19,040 nt of DNA, from positions 1 through 19,040 of the forward strand of contig ONRO01000238.1 in assembly GCA_900320235.1 (NCBI GenBank), in the 5' to 3' direction. This document shows, in pieces, positions 1-7,700 of the stretch. The notes beneath the pieces are model-generated. The model made no database searches. It had not been told where the DNA came from and worked only from the letters and a program-made list of their open reading frames with translations. Numbering within the stretch: position 1 is the first letter of the stretch; every line of letters starts with the position of its first letter. Made by a program: the position numbers and the translations under genes. Origin of the DNA: an uncultured Eubacteriales bacterium. GTDB taxonomy: Bacteria; Bacillota; Clostridia; Oscillospirales; Acutalibacteraceae.

Positions 1-21
1 CAGAGCGTAGTGTATACGGAG

Positions 22-87
22 CGATAGCGCGTCAAGGGTGCAGCGTCACGCTGCCGATAGCGCGTCAAGGGTGCAGCGTCACGCTGC
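22..87. repeat. 33-bp GC-rich tandem repeat, two exact copies
   Basis: Two identical 33-bp units (22-54 and 55-87) lie head to tail. Each ends in a perfect 7+1+7 palindrome, GCAGCGT-C-ACGCTGC (40-54 and 73-87). The second copy runs into a short CTG run (85-96). The block is far richer in G and C than the flanking DNA. I see no start codon or ribosome binding site making it coding. The array may extend beyond the left edge. Confidence 0.9.
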
Positions 88-114
88 TGCTGCTGCCGGT
101 GCCACGCTGGTCTA

Positions 115-143
115 TTGATTTTTACGCTTTTCTGTGTTAAAAT
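115..143 (+). promoter_or_regulatory. sigma-A-like promoter of the yerC-methyltransferase-hslO operon
   Basis: TTGATT (115-120), a 17-nt spacer and TAAAAT (138-143). Transcription would start near 150, leaving a leader of about 105 nt before the first gene that includes the inverted repeat at 169-199. Confidence 0.6.
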
Positions 144-168
144 ATTATAGTATTAAACTGTAAAAATA

Positions 169-199
169 ACTGGTTTGTTCAGGTTCAGAACAAAACAGT
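169..199 (+). promoter_or_regulatory. leader inverted repeat (operator or hairpin)
   Basis: A 12-bp inverted repeat with one mismatch: ACTGGTTTGTTC (169-180) and GAACAAAACAGT (188-199), with a 7-nt centre. It lies just downstream of the predicted start of transcription and upstream of a gene for a TrpR-like DNA-binding protein. It could be a repressor site (autoregulation) or an RNA hairpin. There is no U-tract directly after it, so it is not a typical terminator. Confidence 0.5.
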
Positions 200-254
200 A
201 AAATTTTAATCTGTATAATTCCAGAAAATCAATATTCTATGTAGGTGAGATCAA

Positions 255-563
255 ATGAATCCGAAAATTAAAAATAAGAGTACTGATCTTTTATTCAAAG
301 CAATTCTTTCACTGAAAAATGTTGAAGAATGTTATCGTTTTTTTGATGATCTATGCACAGTACCTGAACTAAAGGCAATGGCACAGCGTTATTCTGTTGC
401 AAAAATGCTGAATGAAGGCGAGATCTATAATGATATCGTCAAGGAAACAGGTGCAAGCACAGCAACTATAAGCCGTGTTAACCGTTCCTTGAATTACGGC
501 AGTGAGGGATATTCTCTGACTTTTGAAAGACTGGGTGAGGATATAACGGAGGAAAACGAATGA
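255..563 (+). CDS. yerC: YerC/YecD-family TrpR-like DNA-binding protein
   Basis: A 102-residue cytoplasmic protein resembling the YerC/YecD family of Firmicutes, small all-helical relatives of the tryptophan repressor TrpR. Residues about 10-50 form the helical dimerisation part, with the family-like stretch VPELKAMAQRYSVAKML at 36-52. Residues about 54-79 hold a helix-turn-helix containing GASTATISRVNRSL. Full length for the family. The start is supported by AGGTGAG a few bases upstream. It is the first gene of an operon, and its stop overlaps the next start (ATGA, 560-563). DNA binding is inferred from the fold. The family's targets and any ligand are not known to me, and nothing here shows tryptophan sensing. 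A leader inverted repeat at 169-199 is a candidate autoregulatory site. Confidence 0.88.
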   Translation: MNPKIKNKSTDLLFKAILSLKNVEECYRFFDDLCTVPELKAMAQRYSVAKMLNEGEIYNDIVKETGASTATISRVNRSLNYGSEGYSLTFERLGEDITEENE

Positions 564-1306
564 GCTATTCATATTTTGCCGATTATTATGACGGACTGAC
601 AGAGGATGTCGATTATGCGGCAAAGGCTGAATATTTTGTGAAGCTTTGCGAAAAATACAGTCATCAGCCCGGACGCACGCTGGATCTTGCTTGTGGAACC
701 GGAAGCTTTACAATCGAGCTGAAAAAACGCGGAACAGATGTTATCGGAGCAGATATGTCCTCTGATATGCTGACCCAGGCGCAGATGAAAAGTTCAGATC
801 AGGAGCTTGAGATAATGTATATCTGCTGTAAAATGCAGGAGCTGGAGCTTCCGTATGAAATTGACACCTGTGTCTGTACACTTGACAGTATTAATCATAT
901 TACTTCAAAAAAAGAACTGAAAAAAGCATTCAGCTGTATCAGCAGGTGCCTGGCCGATGACGGTCTTTTTATATTTGATGCAAATACAGTCTATAAGCAC
1001 AGGGAGATACTCGGGAATAACTGTTATATATTTGATACAGAGGATGTTTTCTGTGCTTGGCAGAATAATTACATTGAAAAGAATAATAAGGTTATTATCA
1101 CGCTGGATTTTTTTGAGCCGGCTGGTGATAAATATGTGCGTTTTTCAGAACAGTTTGCTGAGAGAGCATATACACACAGTGAAATGCAGGAAATGCTTGA
1201 TTATGCAGGTCTGGAGATCGCCGGAATATTTGACGATATGTCATTTGAAAGCCCGGCAGAGGCTTCTCAAAGAGAAATTTATGTAGTGAGGAAGAAAAAG
1301 AAATGA
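560..1306 (+). CDS. class I SAM-dependent methyltransferase
   Basis: A 248-residue soluble protein with a Rossmann-type methyltransferase fold. The SAM-binding motif I LDLACGTGSF is at residues 41-50, followed by the acidic ribose-binding strand DVIGADMSSDML at about 59-70 and the motif IV/post-motif region CVCTLDSINHI near 110. The C-terminal half has the beta-rich extension typical of small-molecule methyltransferases of this group. The substrate cannot be read from the sequence. The start codon overlaps the yerC stop and is preceded by GGAGG, and its own stop overlaps the hslO start (ATGA at 1303-1306), so all three genes are translationally coupled. No membrane segment or signal peptide. 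Confidence 0.85.
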   Translation: MSYSYFADYYDGLTEDVDYAAKAEYFVKLCEKYSHQPGRTLDLACGTGSFTIELKKRGTDVIGADMSSDMLTQAQMKSSDQELEIMYICCKMQELELPYEIDTCVCTLDSINHITSKKELKKAFSCISRCLADDGLFIFDANTVYKHREILGNNCYIFDTEDVFCAWQNNYIEKNNKVIITLDFFEPAGDKYVRFSEQFAERAYTHSEMQEMLDYAGLEIAGIFDDMSFESPAEASQREIYVVRKKKK

Positions 1307-2244
1307 GTAATGACAGGATAATAAGATGTATAACTTCTGACGGTGCAGTAGTAATATCAGCTGCGGAAACTTCAGAAATAGTATTCAAGGCATCAAAGCT
1401 GCACAGGACTTCACCGGTTGCAACAGCGGCTCTCGGAAGGCTTCTTACAGGCTGTTCAATAATGGGAGCACAGCTCAAGCAGAAGGACGCTTCCATCACC
1501 CTCAGAGTTAATGGTGACAACAGCGAGCTTGGTGCGGTTATCGCAGTAAGCGACAGCAGGGGAAATGTCAGAGGCTATGTTCAGAATCCCGGCTGTCATA
1601 CAGAATATTATGAAAACGGTAAGCTGAATGTAGGCAAGGCTGTCGGCAGGAGCGGCGTTCTGAATGTTATGCGTGACTACGGTACGGGTGAGCCGTATAT
1701 CGGCATGGTTCCGCTTGTATCGGGCGAGATAGCCGAGGATATAACAAGCTATTTTGCTTCAAGCGAGCAGATACCGACGGTCTGTGCACTGGGTGTTCTC
1801 CTTGAAAAGGAAAGCCACGAGGTATTGCTTTCCGGCGGTTTTCTTCTCCAGCTTCTTCCCGGTGCTGACAATTCAACGATCGAAAAAATAGAAAAAAATA
1901 TTTCAAAGATCGAGCCTGTCACAACAATGCTTGCAAAGGGAATGAGTATAAAGGAAATATGTGACAAGGCACTTGAGGGCTTTGAGGTTGAGGTGCTTGA
2001 CGAGATGCCGATCGATTATATCTGCAACTGCAGCAGGGAGAAGGTCGAAAGGGCGTTTATGATGATGAGCGATGAGGATATAAGAGCGTCGGCTGAGGAA
2101 AAGGGTCATGCTGAGGCAAGCTGTCATTTCTGCAATAAGATCTACCGCTTCAATAAGGACGAGCTTGAGAAGATAATCGAGGAAAAGCATAGAAATAATG
2201 AGGAAAAGGCAGAGTCAGATGATAATAATTCTGAAAATAAGTAA
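1303..2244 (+). CDS. hslO: Hsp33 redox-regulated molecular chaperone
   Basis: A 313-residue protein recognisable as Hsp33 (HslO), a cytoplasmic holdase activated by oxidative unfolding. The N-terminal substrate-binding core spans about residues 1-235 with family stretches such as KASKLHRTSPVATAALGR and GYVQNPG. The C-terminal redox switch has all four zinc-binding cysteines, CxC at 241/243 and CxxC (CHFC) at 274-277, with the usual roughly 30-residue spacing. Oxidation of these thiols releases zinc and exposes the client-binding surface (family knowledge). After the switch comes a charged tail of about 35 residues that looks disordered. It is the last gene of the operon and its start overlaps the methyltransferase stop. 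An intrinsic terminator follows within about 20 nt. Confidence 0.95.
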   Translation: MSNDRIIRCITSDGAVVISAAETSEIVFKASKLHRTSPVATAALGRLLTGCSIMGAQLKQKDASITLRVNGDNSELGAVIAVSDSRGNVRGYVQNPGCHTEYYENGKLNVGKAVGRSGVLNVMRDYGTGEPYIGMVPLVSGEIAEDITSYFASSEQIPTVCALGVLLEKESHEVLLSGGFLLQLLPGADNSTIEKIEKNISKIEPVTTMLAKGMSIKEICDKALEGFEVEVLDEMPIDYICNCSREKVERAFMMMSDEDIRASAEEKGHAEASCHFCNKIYRFNKDELEKIIEEKHRNNEEKAESDDNNSENK

Positions 2245-2265
2245 GTAAAGCTTCAAAAATATATC

Positions 2266-2294
2266 CGGGGTCAGAAAAACTGACCCCGTTTTTT
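2266..2294 (+). terminator. intrinsic terminator after hslO
   Basis: A perfect 9-bp stem, CGGGGTCAG (2266-2274) and CTGACCCCG (2280-2288), with an AAAAA loop and a T6 tract. It sits between two convergent genes, 5 nt from the end of the minus-strand gene. On the minus strand the stem is followed by a looser T-rich run, so it may work both ways. Confidence 0.93.
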
Positions 2295-2299
2295 GATTA

Positions 2300-3142
2300 T
2301 CAGACAACCTCGATCTGACATTTCGCTCTGATCTGTCTGACGATGGTGTCCGTATCATACTGTAAACTGTTGTCGCCGCAGCTTTCCGGAAGAAGCTTTG
2401 CAAGCTCTGTCTGTCTGCAAAGAATATAAAGCGCAGACATAAAATACATATCGTCAATTCCGTCAGGTCTGAGCTTGCTGTATTTATCAGGCATGGTGAC
2501 ATCATACCTGCAAATAATATTACCCGTTGCGCTGACTGTCGGATACGCTGTTGTAAAGATCAGTGTTGATGCAGCTGCTGACAGCGGTTTTCTTATGACA
2601 TCAGGGGAAATAATAATATCACAGGGATAAAGATCGGATATATTGTTGCTGACGATAATATTTGCACCGTTTTCGGCTGTAATACGCTCAGCTTCATTTT
2701 CATAGAATTTCGGCATATCAGTGACAACCGTAATGCACGAGCTGTATTCAAGAAGAGCCTGAACAAAGGAAGGATATTCAGCACCCGGGTCATAAAAAGA
2801 AATATGAAGTCTGTATGGCTCAATATCGCATTTTTTCAGTACGGAGAAAATATAGTTCTTCATAATCTCTCTTTTTAGTGACTGACTGTTGAACCGTTTG
2901 AAAGGAGTATTGAAAAGATTCAGTTCTCTGCTGCAAAGGATGACCTTGCTTTTTCCTTTGCAACAGTCATAAAGCTTGTCAAATCTTATCCTTCCTCTTC
3001 TTTGCAGATATGTGAGCTCATATATACAGATATCATCAGTTCTTTTTGTCTGCGCAGTGATTTTGTACGGGCGGATAAATGACAGCAGCTTATCCCTGAA
3101 ACCAAGCTCGTTTTTCTTTCTGACGTTAAGTACAGTAATCAT
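2300..3142 (-). CDS. unrecognised cytoplasmic protein with Rossmann-like pattern
   Basis: A 280-residue protein I do not recognise. The start at 3142 is chosen because GGTGA, complementary to the 16S rRNA end, sits 5 nt upstream. The frame stays open for 36 more codons upstream but without a good start or ribosome binding site. Residues about 112-185 alternate strand and helix as in a nucleotide-binding alpha/beta fold (ISFYDPG, CITVVTDMPKF, GANIIVSNN, CDIIISPDV), yet no glycine-rich dinucleotide motif is present, so cofactor binding is doubtful. Nine or so scattered cysteines form no clear metal motif. No signal peptide or membrane segment. It lies downstream of the lipoprotein gene, separated by that gene's terminator, and its ribosome binding site may be masked by a leader stem (3150-3204). 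Confidence 0.75.
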   Translation of the reverse strand: MITVLNVRKKNELGFRDKLLSFIRPYKITAQTKRTDDICIYELTYLQRRGRIRFDKLYDCCKGKSKVILCSRELNLFNTPFKRFNSQSLKREIMKNYIFSVLKKCDIEPYRLHISFYDPGAEYPSFVQALLEYSSCITVVTDMPKFYENEAERITAENGANIIVSNNISDLYPCDIIISPDVIRKPLSAAASTLIFTTAYPTVSATGNIICRYDVTMPDKYSKLRPDGIDDMYFMSALYILCRQTELAKLLPESCGDNSLQYDTDTIVRQIRAKCQIEVV

Positions 3143-3149
3143 CGCTTTC

Positions 3150-3204
3150 ACCGTTCCTTTTTCGTATTCTGAGTTTACTAATACTATGCATCTGAAGGAA
3201 CGGT
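3150..3204 (-). promoter_or_regulatory. possible Shine-Dalgarno-masking stem in leader
   Basis: A perfect 10-bp inverted repeat on the minus-strand transcript: ACCGTTCCTT (3204-3195) can pair with AAGGAACGGT (3159-3150), enclosing 35 nt. The downstream arm holds the AAGGA and most of the GGTGA that would serve as the ribosome binding site for the start codon at 3142. Pairing would hide it. No promoter is obvious between this element and the terminator at 3213-3240, so the transcript may come from read-through of the lipoprotein gene. Confidence 0.5.
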
Positions 3205-3212
3205 TATTACAT

Positions 3213-3240
3213 AAAAAACAGGCCCGATTATTCGAGCCTG
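3213..3240 (-). terminator. intrinsic terminator after lipoprotein gene
   Basis: On the minus strand a 9-bp stem with one G-T pair, CAGGCTCGA (3240-3232) and TCGGGCCTG (3227-3219), with a 4-nt loop, is followed by T6 (3218-3213). It begins 6 nt past the lipoprotein stop codon. Confidence 0.9.
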
Positions 3241-3246
3241 CATTGA

Positions 3247-3747
3247 TCACTGATTTGTAAGCTGATTTCTTGAGCTTTCTTCCTCATTAATGCTTTCTTC
3301 GCTGTCATTGATGTTGTCGTTATCCTTGTCATCATCTGAAACAAGATCACTCACACCGTCACGAACATTGTCGGCTGCATTTTCAGCGCCTTCCCTGATA
3401 CCTTCAGCGGCATTTTCAACACCGTTTTTGAGATCTTCGCCCGCACTCTGCAGACCCTCTCCGGCATTGTCAGCAATGCTCTGAGCTCCGCTTACTGCAT
3501 CGTCCATCATATCGGAAACAGCATTGTCCTTATTATCACCGTCACCGATAATACCGTTTTCGTCAGTCACCTTACCGTCAGTAGCTTCGTCGGTTCGGTT
3601 ATCATCTTTATTATCAGAAACATCTGAAACAACAGCAGAAGTATTATTCTGAGAATTTTCAGGCTGTTCATTTCCGTTTGTTTTGCATGCTGCAAGACAG
3701 ATGCATGTGGTAAGAACAGCTAAGACAGGAATTATTAATTTTTTCAT
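3247..3747 (-). CDS. acidic lipoprotein with 11-residue amphipathic repeats
   Basis: A 166-residue exported lipoprotein. Residues 1-20 are a signal peptide (MKK, then a hydrophobic core) ending in the lipobox LAAC with the lipidated cysteine at 21. Residues 22-82 are rich in Asn, Asp, Glu and Ser and look disordered. Residues 83-137 form five successive 11-residue units with glycine at position 5 and hydrophobic residues mainly at positions 2, 6 and 9, the pattern of a long 11/3 amphipathic helix such as seen in LEA-type or apolipoprotein-type proteins. The tail (138-166) is again acidic. It has AAGGAG 7 nt before the start, its own promoter and its own terminator. The function is unknown. 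Association with the membrane surface or cell wall is inferred from the lipobox and repeat geometry. Confidence 0.85.
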   Translation of the reverse strand: MKKLIIPVLAVLTTCICLAACKTNGNEQPENSQNNTSAVVSDVSDNKDDNRTDEATDGKVTDENGIIGDGDNKDNAVSDMMDDAVSGAQSIADNAGEGLQSAGEDLKNGVENAAEGIREGAENAADNVRDGVSDLVSDDDKDNDNINDSEESINEEESSRNQLTNQ

Positions 3748-3790
3748 CGGAAATCTCCTTAATGTATTTTTAGCTGAGCATAGCGGAAAT

Positions 3791-3819
3791 ATTATGCACA
3801 GCTATGTACGAGATATCAA
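3791..3819 (-). promoter_or_regulatory. promoter of lipoprotein gene
   Basis: Read on the minus strand: TTGATA (3819-3814), a 17-nt spacer and CATAAT (3796-3791), five of six consensus bases in each box. The predicted start of transcription near 3784 gives a leader of about 37 nt. Confidence 0.65.
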
Positions 3820-3820
3820 T

Positions 3821-3837
3821 AAACAATAATATTGTTT
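3821..3837. promoter_or_regulatory. palindrome abutting the lipoprotein -35 box
   Basis: A perfect 8+1+8 palindrome, AAACAATA-A-TATTGTTT, ends 1 nt from the lipoprotein -35 box (3814-3819). The position suits an operator or activator site. The rest of the 3748-3995 intergenic stretch is AT-rich and holds the two divergent promoters only. Confidence 0.5.
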
Positions 3838-3935
3838 GTTTATTTGAAAAAAATATTCGTATTGAAGAAGAATAAATGATGATAGTTGATTTTAATAAAA
3901 ATTTCAAAATAATAATAAAAATTCTGTAATAAATA

Positions 3936-3964
3936 TTGACTAATTATGGAAATGAATGTAAAAT
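3936..3964 (+). promoter_or_regulatory. promoter of the cytidylate-kinase-like gene
   Basis: TTGACT (3936-3941), a 17-nt spacer and TAAAAT (3959-3964), giving a leader of about 25 nt before the start at 3996. Confidence 0.72.
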
Positions 3965-3995
3965 AGGATAAAATAAATCCTCGGAGGGATCGTGT

Positions 3996-4616
3996 ATGCC
4001 AAATACTGTAATAACAATCGCCAGGAGTTACGGAAGCGGAGGCCGTGTTATCGGACAGAAGCTTGCAAAAGAAATGGATATAGCTTATTATGACAGGAAT
4101 CTCATATATCTTACATCAGATAAGAGCGGTCTTGATCCTCAGTTTTTTTCCATGCATGATGAAAACGTCAAGCCGGGCTTTTTTGAGAGGCTGACATATT
4201 TATCAACAAAGGATATTCCGCCCGAGAGCCGGAGATTCAGTTCAAGAGAAAACGTATTCCGTTATCAGCAGAAGATGATAAGAGAGCTTGCAGAAAAAAG
4301 CGACTGTGTGATAATCGGACGCTGTGCAAATCATACGCTTAAGGAATGCGGACATAATCTTCTGAGAGTATTTATCTGGGCACCGAAAGAGGTATGTGTT
4401 ACAAACATTATGAAGAAGCTTGCGATTTCCAGAAACGATGCAGAAAAACTGATACATGATATTGACAAGCATCGCCGTGAGTATTTCAAGTATTATACGG
4501 GAAACGACTGGGAATCAGCCAAGAATTATGATCTCTGTATAGACAGCTCAGAATATACAATGGAGCAGGCAATCGAAATAATAAGAAAAAGCTCAAAGAT
4601 AATGTGTGAGCTATAA
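3996..4616 (+). CDS. cytidylate-kinase-like family P-loop protein
   Basis: A 206-residue soluble protein of the cytidylate-kinase-like family common in Clostridia and Bacteroidia. The nucleotide-binding loop is at residues 7-21 (TIARSYGSGGRVIG), followed by the family hallmark IAYYDRNLI at 29-37 and VIIGRCANHTL near 105-115. The loop is GSGGR rather than the canonical GxxxxGK[ST], which is normal in this family but means that CMP kinase activity cannot be assumed. A true Cmk usually lies elsewhere in such genomes. GGAGG lies 8 nt before the start. It is monocistronic, with its own promoter and a hairpin directly after the stop. The physiological substrate is unknown. Confidence 0.85.
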   Translation: MPNTVITIARSYGSGGRVIGQKLAKEMDIAYYDRNLIYLTSDKSGLDPQFFSMHDENVKPGFFERLTYLSTKDIPPESRRFSSRENVFRYQQKMIRELAEKSDCVIIGRCANHTLKECGHNLLRVFIWAPKEVCVTNIMKKLAISRNDAEKLIHDIDKHRREYFKYYTGNDWESAKNYDLCIDSSEYTMEQAIEIIRKSSKIMCEL

Positions 4617-4620
4617 TAAA

Positions 4621-4658
4621 ACAGCGGCAGGTCTGAAAAAAATCAGATCTGCCGCTGT
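4621..4658. terminator. 16-bp hairpin, probable bidirectional terminator
   Basis: Arms 4621-4636 and 4643-4658 pair over 16 bp with one G-T pair and an A6 loop. On the plus strand only a mixed T/G run follows. On the minus strand the stem is followed by TTTTATTATA, a better U-tract, so it suits the end of the giant minus-strand gene (stop at 4716) at least as well as the plus-strand gene ending at 4616. Confidence 0.85.
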
Positions 4659-4715
4659 TCTGTGTATTGTATTGTGTTAGTGTGAACAATGTAAAAAACA
4701 GTAGTAAAACCGGGC

Positions 4716-7700
4716 TCAGACCTTCTGATTCATCACAAGCATCTGAAGACGGTTTTCAATATTTGCAAAGCTTACATCCGGATCATAATCAAGCGGAAGA
4801 AGCTCGATGTCAGGAAAAATCTCCTTCAGACGTTTGCTGACACCTCTGCCGATGACATGATTCGGCAGGCAGCCGAAGGGCTGAAGAATAACAAAGTTTT
4901 TACAGCCATGTTTTGCATGGTGGATTATTTCTGCGGGGATCAGAATACCCTCGCCGGTATCAAATGTATGATGAATGATAGGATCGCTGTCAACGGACAG
5001 ATCATCCATAAGAACACTTTTGTCGTGAAGCGGTTCTTTTCTTGCGAGGAAGTCTATATATTTGTGCGTGAAATTGAAAAAGATGTTAGCGACCTTTGAC
5101 CAGAAAATGGTGTTTTTATCACGCTTTACTTTGAATTCCTTGATCTGCTTGCCCTGACAGAAATAAGATTTCTGAATAACATCCGTCATTTTAGCTTCGA
5201 TAATTTCAAAGTTGTTGTTTTCAAGATAATTCTCAATATCACCGTTTGCGCCCGGATGGAAGTTAAGCAGATATTCTCCGACAATCAGAACCTTTGGTTT
5301 CTGAACAGACCTGTCGTATTTAACACGGCGCAGGCATTTAAGAGCTTTTTTGAAGCCTCTTACCGCACCGGCAGCACCGTGTTTTTCAATGCCCTCGGAA
5401 AGGTAGATCATACCTTCTTCAAAAGCAGCATCGGCACTGCCTTTTTCAAGCTCATACGGACGTATTTTCCGGAGTATTTCTTCCAGAACATCGATCATCG
5501 GAAGTGCAAGTGAAACATTGAGAAGTGTCCACATGTTGACTCTGAATCCGGGATGAAGCTGATGCAGATCGACATCATCATTAGTCATAATTGAAACATT
5601 TGCATAACCCGCATCATCAAGGGCCTTTCTCAGAATTGTAGCATAATGGGGAAGACGACAGCAGCCAAGGTATTTAGCCATACCGACAGCGACTTCATTT
5701 TTATCGTATTTTCCGCTCTCAAGTGCACCGAGAATCTCACCGATGACTATCTGTGCAGGGAAGCAAATATCGTTGTGAGTGTATTTTTTGCCGAGTCTGA
5801 TTGCTTCTTCTCTGCCGACATCAAGTGGAACTGCTCTTACCTTCTGAGTACGGAAGGCAGCAGTCATAATCTGGCAGAATGCATGTGAGCTGTTTGGAAT
5901 AAGCACGATCTTTTCTTTTTTCTCTTTTTTAGTATACTTGACAGGATAGGGATCAGGAAGCTCACGGATTTCGGAAGAAACATTCAGCCTTCTTTTTCGT
6001 TCGATAGTTTCGATAAATGAACGGACTCTGATACGCAGAGGACCCTGAGCATCACTTTCATCTACCTTTAGAATAAGCGGAGCTTTTCCGCTTATTTCCT
6101 TCATAATACGAACAACCTCGTCAGACAGAACAGCGTCATGACCGCATCCGAAGCTGACGATCTGAATATATTCAAGATTTCTGTTGTTAGCAGCGACAAT
6201 GCTGCTGCTTAAAACTCTTGCATGGAAATTATTAACGATATCAATTCTTGATTTTCTGAGTTCAACCTTTCCAAGCTCAGGAATACTATCAGCTGTAAGA
6301 ACAGGAACGCCCATATTAACAAGCATTTCCGGAAGCTCATGATTGATCAGAGGATCATTGTGATAGGGTCTGCCAGCCATAACGACAGCAAATTTATTTT
6401 CTCTTGTCACATCATCAATAAGCTTTCTGCCACGTTCCTTAAGCTCTCTGTCAAACTGTTTCTGAGCTTCTTCTGCAAATCGTACAGCCTTTTTGCAGAT
6501 ATTCCGGTCAATACCAAATTCTTCCTGCATATAATCACAGATTTGTTTTTCTCTGTCTTCGTTAGAATACCAGTAGAAATAGGGGTTATCAAATTTAACA
6601 TTGAATTCCCTGTATGGATTATCAGAATTCTGAATTACAATGGGATAGCCCTTAACGAGTGCACATCTTGAAAAGCTTGTTTCTTCAGGATTTTCAGATG
6701 GCATTACAACAATAATCGGCATAAAAACCCTGTCTACGCCAAGCTTGACCAGTTCACGGATATGACCGTGAGTAAGTTTGGCAGGGAAGCATTCAGTATC
6801 AGAAGGAACTGCATGAATACCGTTTTCATAAATTTTCCTTGTGCTGACCGGAGAAACCCTTATATCAAAGCCGAGAGATTTCCACAGTGTACTCCAGAAT
6901 GGCATACCCTCCCAGAAATATAAAACTCTCGGCATTCCGATGACAATGTTTTGTTTTTCAAGAAGCTGTTCGTAAGGATATTCCTTGAACATCAGCTTTT
7001 TACGGACTTCATACATATTGACAGGCTTGTCTTTCTTTTCATTGATAGCCTTTATTTTATTTTTGGTTTTATTGTCCCTTGGGTCGCCGAGAACTTCACC
7101 TTTTTCGCAGCGATTGTTGGTTACCCAGCTTTCACCTGTGGAAAAGGTGAGGATTGTTCTGTTACAGTGGTTAGTGCAGTAGGGGCAGGGTGAATTGGCT
7201 TCCTGCTTATAGGTGAAAGAACGGAGCTGCTCATAAGAGATAAAGGATCTTTTGAAATCAGGCTTCTGAGCTTCTTCCATTGCAGTAAGCGCCGAACCGA
7301 TAGCACCCATAAGACCCGGATAGGGGGCACGGGTAACTTCTCTGCCGGCATATTGTTCCATAGCACGCAGAACAGCATCATTACGAAAAGTACCGCCCTG
7401 CACAACGATCTTGCTGCCGAGCGAATCTATATTCGGAACGCGGATAACCTTTGTAAAAACATTTTCAATAATCGAGCGGCAAAGACCTGCCATAATATCA
7501 TCGGGCTGCTTACCGTTTCTTTGTTCAGTAATAATGGAGCTGTTCATAAAAACTGTGCACCGGCTTCCGAGTTTTGCAGGAGTTTTTGACTGAAAAGCTC
7601 TTTTTGCGATATCATTTGTTTCAATATTGAGTGTCTGAGCAAAATTTTCAAGGAAAGAACCGCATCCGGAGGAGCAGGCTTCATTGACAACAATATTTGT

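Noticed and set aside
22..87. CRISPR array
   Set aside because: The two 33-bp units are directly adjacent with no spacer, and no cas gene is present.
1098..1520. Minus-strand open frame of 140 codons
   Set aside because: It lies antisense across the methyltransferase/hslO junction, with no ribosome binding site and no recognisable protein.
3143..3250. Upstream extension of the unrecognised gene by 36 codons
   Set aside because: It would run through the lipoprotein terminator and lacks a good ribosome binding site. The internal ATG at 3142 has GGTGA 5 nt upstream.
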